Source: Actinomadura rubteroloni
Lineage (GTDB): Bacteria > Actinomycetota > Actinomycetes > Streptosporangiales > Streptosporangiaceae
Length of the DNA stretch: 64,000 nt
Reading direction: 5' to 3'
Assembly (NCBI RefSeq): GCF_002911665.1
Contig: NZ_MTBP01000003.1
Span: forward strand, 124,001-188,000
Under the pieces are notes generated by a model. It worked only from the letters and a program-made list of their open reading frames with translations. It did not search any database and was not told where the DNA came from. The position numbers and the translations under genes were made by a program. Positions 57,927-64,000 of the stretch are shown piece after piece. How positions within the stretch are numbered: the stretch's first letter is position 1; each line of letters opens with the position of its first letter.

Positions 57927-58832
57927 TCACAGGATCACCGGGCCTTCGGTCGGGTGCCAGGCCGCGAGGGGGTGCAGGCCGCGCGGGGTCCATTCGCCGG
58001 CGAGGGTGACGGGTTCGCCGCCCGAGACCGCGAGGAGCGGCCAGGGGTCGGGTGTGCGCAGGGGGAGCACGTCGCCTGCGGCGTCCATCGCCGCCAGCCC
58101 GTCGTCGGCGGGGCGGGCCAGGCGGACGTCGGCGAGGACGGCGGGCCAGCGGTCGGTCCACGGGTCGGCGGCCAGGGCGGCGGCGTGCTCGGTGAGGAAG
58201 CCCGCGATCGTCGTGCCGTCCGGGACGGCCGGGACGGGCTCGCCGTGCCGTTCGGCGACCAGGGCGCGGAGGGGGGCGGCGCCGGGGAAGAACGCGAGTT
58301 CGGCGTCCAGTTCGGTGCCCGCCGTCAGGGAGTCGTCCAGCGGACGGCCCGGCGGGGCGAAGGAGAGCACCAGCGCCGACCGTCCGCCGCGTCCCCGCAG
58401 CCAGGCGCGGCGGGTGGTGAGCTGTTCCTGCGCGCTGTCGCGGACGCCCACGACGCACCACCGGTCGCGGACGCGTTCGCCGTCCGACAGCACGTCCTCG
58501 CGCGGCACCGTGAAACCGATCCGGGAGCGGACGGTCGCGCGCAGCGGCGCGGGCAGGTCCGGCCGCCGGTGGGCGTGGACGAGCAGCCGCAGCAGCGCGT
58601 ACTCGGCGAGCAGCGCGCCCGGCCGTTCCGGGCCGTGCGGGACGGAGGAGAGCCCGCGCACCTGCCCGGCCAGCGCGCCCGCCTGCGCGTCCACCAGCCG
58701 CCGCGCGGGCTCGTCGAACTGCCCGGCGTCCTCGGCCGCGAGGCCCCGGGCCACGCGGTCGCGCAGCCAGCGGTCCAGATCGTCCAGCCCGGCGGCCACG
58801 CGCCGCTCGCGGCGCTCCCGTCGCTCGTCCAC
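57927..58832 (-). CDS. SWIM-family protein C-terminal region, lacking the zinc-finger part
   Basis: This 301-aa protein matches in my reading the C-terminal part of the SWIM zinc-finger proteins that accompany MoxR/DUF5691/VWA clusters: VAAGLDDLDRWLRDRVARGL, RRLVDAQAGALAGQVRGL, LRATVRSRIGFTVPREDVL, DRWCVVGVRDSAQEQLTTRR and FFPGAAPLRALV. The usual N-terminal region with CxCx(n)CxH, roughly 100 residues, is absent. The GTG start lies only 29 bases from the neighbouring protease gene, leaving no room for it. Either an N-terminal truncation or a variant without SWIM. Expression is plausible, as the frame is intact. Confidence 0.7.
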   Translation of the reverse strand: MDERRERRERRVAAGLDDLDRWLRDRVARGLAAEDAGQFDEPARRLVDAQAGALAGQVRGLSSVPHGPERPGALLAEYALLRLLVHAHRRPDLPAPLRATVRSRIGFTVPREDVLSDGERVRDRWCVVGVRDSAQEQLTTRRAWLRGRGGRSALVLSFAPPGRPLDDSLTAGTELDAELAFFPGAAPLRALVAERHGEPVPAVPDGTTIAGFLTEHAAALAADPWTDRWPAVLADVRLARPADDGLAAMDAAGDVLPLRTPDPWPLLAVSGGEPVTLAGEWTPRGLHPLAAWHPTEGPVIL

Positions 58833-58861
58833 GGTCCGACGCTAGCGCCGGGGTCCGACAA

Positions 58862-59614
58862 TCAGCCGAACGGCAGGTCGGCGGGGACGAGCAGCAGCGC
58901 GCCGACCCCGAGCGACCCGAGCGCGACGACGAAGAACAGCGACACCCACGTGAGCCCCGGGACGCCGGTGAGGTGGGCGAGCTGGTCGGCGTCCGACGAC
59001 GGCGCCATGCGCCGCGCGCGCATCCGCTGGAGTTCGACGACCGGACGCGTCCCGGCGAGCAGCAGGAACCACGCGGCGAGGTAGGCGAACGCGGCCTGCA
59101 CCTGCGGCCCGGTCTGCCACGACACCAGGAAGATCACCGCGCCCGTGACCAGCACGGACACCGCGCCGTAGACGTTGCGGATCATCACGAGCATCCCGCC
59201 GAGCAGCGCCAGCGAGAACCACAGCATGAGCGTGACGCGCCCGCCCGCGAGCAGGGCGGCGAACAGCAGGCCGAGCAGCGGCGGCGTCAGGTACCCGGCC
59301 ATCGCGGTGAACACCATGCCGGGGCCGTGCGGCTTCCCGCGCGACACGGTGACGCCCGACGTGTCGGAGTGCAGTTTGATGCCGTCCAGCTTCCGGCCCG
59401 TGACCAGGGCGATCAGCGCGTGGCCGCCCTCGTGCGCGATCGTCACGACGTTGCGGGCGACGCGCCAGGACCGGCCGTGCAGGACGGCGGCGAGCGCCAC
59501 CAGGCCGACCAGCGCGACGAGCCACCACGACGGCGCGTCCTGGGTCCCGGTCAACCGGTCCCACAGGCCTCCGTCGTTCCCGTCGCCCAAGCTGAGATGC
59601 GCGCCCACGTCCAC
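58862..59614 (-). CDS. M50B-like membrane metalloprotease
   Basis: This is a 250-aa integral membrane protein with about six helices. The zinc motif HEGGH (H61, E62, H65) lies within VVTIAHEGGHALIALVTGRK, followed by a GMVFTAMAGYLTPPLLGLL segment, as in the M50B-like peptidase family common in actinomycetes. Proteins of this kind are related to site-2 proteases, but the substrates of this branch are unknown. It is the outermost gene of the minus-strand group; the acyltransferase is divergent 122 bases away. Confidence 0.88.
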   Translation of the reverse strand: MDVGAHLSLGDGNDGGLWDRLTGTQDAPSWWLVALVGLVALAAVLHGRSWRVARNVVTIAHEGGHALIALVTGRKLDGIKLHSDTSGVTVSRGKPHGPGMVFTAMAGYLTPPLLGLLFAALLAGGRVTLMLWFSLALLGGMLVMIRNVYGAVSVLVTGAVIFLVSWQTGPQVQAAFAYLAAWFLLLAGTRPVVELQRMRARRMAPSSDADQLAHLTGVPGLTWVSLFFVVALGSLGVGALLLVPADLPFG

Positions 59615-59736
59615 CCCGGTTTCCTTCGCTGCGATGACACAGAGTAGGACGTCCGGGATAAGGCGTGCGTTCGTTTCCTCTCAGGAGAAGCCGTCCGGAC
59701 CGTGAACCCGAAATTTCCCTCTAGAGTGGGCGCGCT

Positions 59737-60969
59737 GTGGAGAAAACGCCCCCTGTGCCCCGGTTGGCGTGGCTGGACGTCCTGCGGGGGGTCGCCGCGC
59801 TCACCGTTGCCTTCCATCACGGGTCGTACCACTTCGTGCCCGCGTTCCGGGCGCACCTGATCGGTTACGTGAACCCCGGCGCATGGGGCGTGCTGGTGTT
59901 CTTCCTGGTCAGCGGCTACATCATCCCGGCGTCGTTGGAGCGGACGGGTTCGGTGCGCCGGTTCTGGATCGGCCGCGCCTTCCGGATCCACCCGATGCTG
60001 CTGGTCGCGATCGGCGCGATGGTCGTGCTGTCCCTGACGGGCCTGAAACCCCTGGGAGACCATCCCGAACCGGTCACGGAAGTCCTCGCGCATCTCACGA
60101 TGCTGCAAGACCTGCTGGCCGTGCCGAGCCTCATCAACGTCTTCTGGACGCTGTCGTACGAGATGGTGTTCTACCTGCTCACGGTCGCGCTGTTCGCGGT
60201 CGGCCTGCACCGGCGGTCGGCGGGCGTCGCGCTGGCGCTGGCCGGGTCGGCGGCGGCGCTGGCGGCGGTGCTGCCCGTCGCGGCGCTGTCGGGACGGGCC
60301 GGGACCGCGCCCGTCACGGCGGCCGTCGCCGCGCTGGTCGCGACCGCGATCGTCCTCGCGTGCTCGCGCCGCGCCGCGCTCGCCCGCGCGGGGGCGCTGC
60401 TGGGCGGCGCGACGGGCCTGGTCCTCGTGCTCGCCAACAGCCGGATCGCCGCGTGGCAGGGCCTGGTGCTGCTCGCGATGATGTTCCTCGGCACGGCCGT
60501 CCACCGCTCCGAGCAGGGCCGCCTCGCCTGGCGCTGGACGGTCCTCGCGGGCGCCGGGGTCGTCGGGACGGCCCTGCTCCTGCCGCACTGGCACGTCCCG
60601 GACATGGTGGACGGCGGCGTCGTCCGCGCGTGGGACACCTCGCTCCCGCTCGCGGTGGCCGCGTTCGCGGCGGCGATGGCGCTGCGCGGCCGGCGGATGC
60701 CGCGCGCCCTCGCGGGCCTCGGCGTCGTCAGCTACTCGGTGTACGTGCTGCACCCGGTGGTGCTCGCCGCCGCCGACGGGACGGTCGGCCGTCCGGGCGA
60801 GGACCGTCCGCTGTGGCTCGCGGCCTACCTCGTGCTGGTGGTGGCGGTGTCGGCCGCGACGTACCGGCTGGTGGAGGTCCCGGCGCGGCGCGCGGGCCGG
60901 CGGGTCGCACGGCGCCTGGACCCGCGGCCCGCTCCGGACCGTCCGTCCGCGCCGGTGACTGTGAGGTGA
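59737..60969 (+). CDS. Acyltransferase 3 (OafA/YrhL-type) membrane protein
   Basis: This is a 410-aa integral membrane protein of about ten helices. It has the N-terminal family motif RLAWLDVLRGVAALTVAFHH with the conserved His, the FFLVSGYIIPASLERTGSVR segment, the RFWIGRAFRIHP motif, and a later LGVVSYSVYVLHPVVL. Members O-acylate cell-surface sugars or lipids. No C-terminal SGNH domain. GTG start; a TAGAGT nine bases upstream suggests a near-leaderless mRNA. Context does not reveal the acceptor. Confidence 0.93.
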   Translation: MEKTPPVPRLAWLDVLRGVAALTVAFHHGSYHFVPAFRAHLIGYVNPGAWGVLVFFLVSGYIIPASLERTGSVRRFWIGRAFRIHPMLLVAIGAMVVLSLTGLKPLGDHPEPVTEVLAHLTMLQDLLAVPSLINVFWTLSYEMVFYLLTVALFAVGLHRRSAGVALALAGSAAALAAVLPVAALSGRAGTAPVTAAVAALVATAIVLACSRRAALARAGALLGGATGLVLVLANSRIAAWQGLVLLAMMFLGTAVHRSEQGRLAWRWTVLAGAGVVGTALLLPHWHVPDMVDGGVVRAWDTSLPLAVAAFAAAMALRGRRMPRALAGLGVVSYSVYVLHPVVLAAADGTVGRPGEDRPLWLAAYLVLVVAVSAATYRLVEVPARRAGRRVARRLDPRPAPDRPSAPVTVR

Positions 60970-60976
60970 CTCACAG
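60959..60976 (+). other. Small hairpin at the acyltransferase stop codon
   Basis: CTGTGAG-GTGA-CTCACAG is a perfect 7-bp inverted repeat whose loop contains the TGA stop. With no U tract it may be a weak terminator or an operator; nothing else is evident in 60977-61130. Confidence 0.35.
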
Positions 60977-61130
60977 GAGCGAACGCCGGATCTGGTCAGT
61001 CTCACCGATAGCCGGAACAGCGGTGTAACCGGTCCGTTAGGGTTTTCCCGCTTTTCGTGACGGTAACGGGTGCGCCGCGGGTGGACGGCGGCCGATGCGA
61101 GCGGGTCCCTGACGGAGGGGTGAACGGACT

Positions 61131-63497
61131 GTGGGTTCAGGGGGCGGGGTGCTGCGCGGGCTGCTGCGCAGGGACCGGCTGTCCGGGCAGGTCGCCGTGG
61201 GCGCCGTCGGGCTGCTGCTGGTCGCGGCGCTCGTCTACGGCGTCGGACGGGCCGGCGCGACCTACCGGGTGTCCGACGTCGGCGCCTGGCTCGGCGCGAC
61301 CGCCAAGGGCCTCGTGGTCCACGCCAACGGCCTCGCCGGGCGGATCGACGGCAAGGCCGCCCTGCCCGCCGCGCGCGGCCACGCGATCACCGTCGTGCAG
61401 GACGGCCGGACGGTCCTGCTGGTGGACGAGACCACCGGTGTCGTCAGCCGCGTCGACCCGTCCCAGCTCAAGGTGGAACAGGGACGCGACCTCGGCGCGG
61501 CCGGGATCCAGGTCGTCATCGGCGGCGGGCGCGCGTACACCGTCGACGCCGTCCACGGCACCGTGCAGCGGATCGACCCGGTGACGCTGGCCGCGTCCGG
61601 GCCGGTCACGAACCTGACGCCGCCGCTCGGCCGCGCGGGCGTGGACGCCACCGGACGCCTGTGGGTGCCGGTGCCGCAGTCCGGCCATCTCGTCCCGTTC
61701 ACCGACGGGAAGCCGGGGACGCCGGTCACGGCCGGACGGCCCGGCGGCGGCCTCGGGCTGACGATCGCGGCGGGCACCCCGGTCGCGGTCGACTCGGAGA
61801 ACGCCACCGCGACGATCGTCCGTCCCGAGGGGCCGCGCACGATCAAGCTGCCGTCGGCGGTGCGGGCGGCGGGCGCGGGCGGCGTGCGGCTGCCCGCGAC
61901 GGCCGAGAGCCTGACCGTCCCGCTGCTGGCGGCGCGGGGCGAGCTGACGCTGCTGGACACCGGCACCGGCACGGTCGCCTCGGTCGGCCTCGCCGTGCCC
62001 CGGCACCGGCTCGGTGAGCCGCAGGTGCTCGGTCCGCGCGTCTACATTCCGGACGAGTCCGCTGGGGCGCTGCTCGTCTACGACTACGCGGCGCGGCACG
62101 CGGAGAAGCCGATCCCGGTGTCGGGACGGTCCGGCCCGCTGGAGGTCTTCGTCAAGGACGGGATGCTCTGGGCCAACGACCCGGACGGCTCCACCGCCGT
62201 CTCCCTCGACCAGGACGGCTCCATCAAGCACATCAGCAAATATGACGACAAGGTCGCGGGCGGCGCCCGCAAGCCGCTGCCCGCGCCCGGCGGCGGAGGC
62301 GGCAACGGCGACCCGCGCCCCGGCGACCGGCCGGTGCGCCCGCTGCGGCCCGGCGACCCGCCGTCCGCGCCGCGCGCCGTCGACCCGCAGGGCGACGCCG
62401 GGACGATCACCGTGACGTTCCAGTCGTCGGACTTCGGCCGCGTCCGCCCGGACGGCTACGTGCTGCGCGGCCCGGCGGGCGGCCCGGTGCCCGGCGCGTC
62501 GCCCGCGCAGGTCCCGCAGGGCGGCGACTACCGGTTCACGGTCGGCGGCCTCCAGTGCGGACGTCCGTACAGCTTCCAGATCACCGTCCGGTACACCGAC
62601 CCGCGCACGCACCGGCAGCGCAACGGCGCGTCCGCGCGGTTCACCTCGGGGGCGTGCAAGGAGCCCGCCGCGCCGCAGAACGTCCAGGCCGACCCGGGGA
62701 ACGGGACGGTCGCCGTCGCGTTCGACCCGGGCGCGGACGCGGCGGCCGTCACCGGCTACGTCCTCACCGACGACGCGGGCACGCCGTTCCCCGGTGTGAA
62801 GCCGCTCGGAACGAACGCGGCGCACCGGTTCCAGGTGACGGGCCTGTCGTGCTCGCGGGACTACACGTTCCGCGTCGCGGCCAAGTACACGAGCGGCGGA
62901 CGTTCCGCGCAGGCACTGTCGGAGACGTCCGCGACCGCACGGCCGTGCACCGCGCCGGGCCAGGTCACCGGGTTCCGGGCGACGGGCGTCAACCACGGCG
63001 CGTCGTTGAGCTGGAACCCGGCGCCGGGCTACGACGTCGGCTACCGGATCACCGCGAACGGTGCGACGTACACCACCACGGGGACGAGCTACAGCCTCAC
63101 CGGGCTCACCAACGACCGGCAGTACGACGTCACGATCGTCGCGCTGAACGGCGCGGGCGAGGCCACGCCCGCCCATGCCACGGCGGACCTCGCCGTCGCG
63201 CCGCACGCCCGGACGTACAACGGCCACAACAACGAGTACACGAGCACGATCCTGCACACCGGCCCGAGCACGGGCGACCCGCGCGCCGGGACGTTCCCGA
63301 AGAACTTCACCGGCCCGGTGACCGTCCTGTGCCAGGCGAGCGGGACGTCGGTGACCGACGACAACGACCCGAACCTGAAGAGCAGCGTGTGGGACAAGAT
63401 CGACTACAACGGCGTCAAGTGGGTCAGTGACCTCTACGTCAACACGCCGGGATCCAACGCCGGCCAGTTCTCCTCGACCCTGTGGAGCTGTTCCTGA
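61131..63497 (+). CDS. Membrane-anchored protein with propeller-like, fibronectin-III and SH3-like domains
   Basis: This is a 788-aa protein. One membrane helix at about 19-39 (VAVGAVGLLLVAALVYGVG) anchors a large outer region. Residues about 60-390 have the recurring strand pattern of a beta-propeller (TVLLVDETTGVVSRVDPSQL, VQRIDPVTL, RLWVPVPQSG). After a Pro/Gly linker come three fibronectin type III domains (about 410-505, 510-605, 610-695). The last roughly 90 residues (VWDKIDYNGVKWVSDLYVNT) look SH3-like. GTG start. The next gene starts one base after its stop, and this protein-MoxR pairing is seen in other actinomycetes. Probably a cell-surface adhesin or scaffold. Confidence 0.85.
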   Translation: MGSGGGVLRGLLRRDRLSGQVAVGAVGLLLVAALVYGVGRAGATYRVSDVGAWLGATAKGLVVHANGLAGRIDGKAALPAARGHAITVVQDGRTVLLVDETTGVVSRVDPSQLKVEQGRDLGAAGIQVVIGGGRAYTVDAVHGTVQRIDPVTLAASGPVTNLTPPLGRAGVDATGRLWVPVPQSGHLVPFTDGKPGTPVTAGRPGGGLGLTIAAGTPVAVDSENATATIVRPEGPRTIKLPSAVRAAGAGGVRLPATAESLTVPLLAARGELTLLDTGTGTVASVGLAVPRHRLGEPQVLGPRVYIPDESAGALLVYDYAARHAEKPIPVSGRSGPLEVFVKDGMLWANDPDGSTAVSLDQDGSIKHISKYDDKVAGGARKPLPAPGGGGGNGDPRPGDRPVRPLRPGDPPSAPRAVDPQGDAGTITVTFQSSDFGRVRPDGYVLRGPAGGPVPGASPAQVPQGGDYRFTVGGLQCGRPYSFQITVRYTDPRTHRQRNGASARFTSGACKEPAAPQNVQADPGNGTVAVAFDPGADAAAVTGYVLTDDAGTPFPGVKPLGTNAAHRFQVTGLSCSRDYTFRVAAKYTSGGRSAQALSETSATARPCTAPGQVTGFRATGVNHGASLSWNPAPGYDVGYRITANGATYTTTGTSYSLTGLTNDRQYDVTIVALNGAGEATPAHATADLAVAPHARTYNGHNNEYTSTILHTGPSTGDPRAGTFPKNFTGPVTVLCQASGTSVTDDNDPNLKSSVWDKIDYNGVKWVSDLYVNTPGSNAGQFSSTLWSCS

Positions 63498-63498
63498 G

Positions 63499-64000
63499 AT
63501 GACCGAGCCCCCCGCCGCTCCCGAGGCCGACGCCGTCGCCGCCCGGTTCGCGCAGATGTTCGCCGCGCTCGCGCAGAACATCGAGCACGTCGTGCGCGGC
63601 AAGCGCGACAAGATCGAGCTGGCGCTGGTCTGCCTGCTCGCCGAGGGCCACCTGCTGGTCGAGGACGTGCCCGGCGTCGGCAAGACCACGCTGGCCCGCG
63701 CTGTCGCCGCCTCTGTGGACGCCCGCTGGACCCGCGTCCAGTTCACGCCCGACCTGCTCCCCAGCGACATCACCGGCGTGTCGATCTTCAACCAGGCCGG
63801 CAACGCGTTCGAGTTCCACCCCGGCCCGATCTTCGCCAACCTCGTCGTCGCCGACGAGATCAACCGGGGGTCGCCGAAGACGCAGTCGGCGCTGCTGGAG
63901 GTCATGGAGGAGCGGCGCGTCACCGTCGAGGGCACGCCGCACCCGGTGCCGCGCCCGTTCCTCGTCCTCGCCACGCAGAACCCCGTCGACATGGACGGCA
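63499..64000 (+). CDS. MoxR family AAA ATPase, N-terminal part (runs off the window)
   Basis: The first 167 codons are present. The helical N-terminus (IEHVVRGKRDKIELALVCLL) precedes Walker A EDVPGVGKTTLARA, the MoxR core QFTPDLLPSDITGVSIF, Walker B NLVVADEINRGSPKTQSALL and the sensor-1 strand VLATQNPVD. This is the classical MoxR (MRP-type) branch, different from the YehL-like ATPase upstream. Homologues are followed by a DUF58 protein and transglutaminase-like membrane proteins, which would lie beyond the window. It starts one base after the fibronectin gene. Confidence 0.95.
   Translation, partial: MTEPPAAPEADAVAARFAQMFAALAQNIEHVVRGKRDKIELALVCLLAEGHLLVEDVPGVGKTTLARAVAASVDARWTRVQFTPDLLPSDITGVSIFNQAGNAFEFHPGPIFANLVVADEINRGSPKTQSALLEVMEERRVTVEGTPHPVPRPFLVLATQNPVDMDG

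Overview
The window is about 73% GC with GTG/ATG starts, many 4-base ATGA/GTGA gene overlaps and gene orders typical of Actinomycetota. The sequence alone suggests a Streptosporangiales-type actinomycete, plausibly an Actinomadura relative. The strongest evidence is the order infC-rpmI-rplT-rRNA methyltransferase-histidine kinase-pheST-arg cluster-tyrS and the DUF948-DUF6167-alaS-ruvX-mltG-aroE operon. This taxonomic reading is inference; no rRNA or other marker is present.

Positions 1-32.5 kb are a conserved chromosomal backbone. They hold a DUF305/DUF3105/DUF6153-like trio (minus strand), rarA, the alaS operon, and the infC operon. infC appears to start with ATC and lies behind a structured leader. 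Next come a STAS protein and a soluble sensor kinase, pheST, and an ABC-F ATPase behind a strong promoter and a textbook terminator/antiterminator leader. A MarR-controlled ABC exporter follows, then a complete ArgR-regulated arginine pathway (argCJBDFRGH) with a 3-methyladenine glycosylase coupled to argH, and tyrS.

Positions 32.5-48.3 kb are accessory. A small regulatory patch holds a BldC-like HTH protein, an unknown protein and an XRE regulator with a helical-repeat tail. An AAC(3)-I-like acetyltransferase, a broken RibD-C reductase pseudogene, a secreted Asp-box propeller protein and a standalone WD40 protein follow. Next is a tightly coupled pair of large genes of unknown function (911 and about 584 aa), with a LuxR-type regulator converging on them. 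An aldo/keto reductase, a mycothiol-dependent-type enzyme, a lipid kinase and an ArsR-CDF metal-efflux pair complete this part.

Positions 48.3-64 kb hold signalling and AAA chaperone modules. A Ser/Thr kinase carries a linker of several hundred Ala/Pro-rich residues with 18-bp tandem repeats and a membrane tail. A minus-strand cluster (SWIM-type C-terminal protein, DUF5691, MoxR-type AAA, DUF5682, VWA) resembles the enterobacterial yehLMPQ arrangement. Its SWIM member lacks the zinc-finger part, and a 122-bp tandem repeat sits inside the cluster. An M50B-like membrane protease, an acyltransferase-3, an anchored fibronectin-III/SH3-like protein and the start of a second MoxR ATPase end the window.

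The best candidates for undescribed biology are the ABC-F attenuator, the two-gene unit at 39.06-43.54 kb, and the MoxR-VWA cluster with its repeat and truncated SWIM partner. No tRNA, rRNA, CRISPR array, integrase or insertion sequence was recognised.
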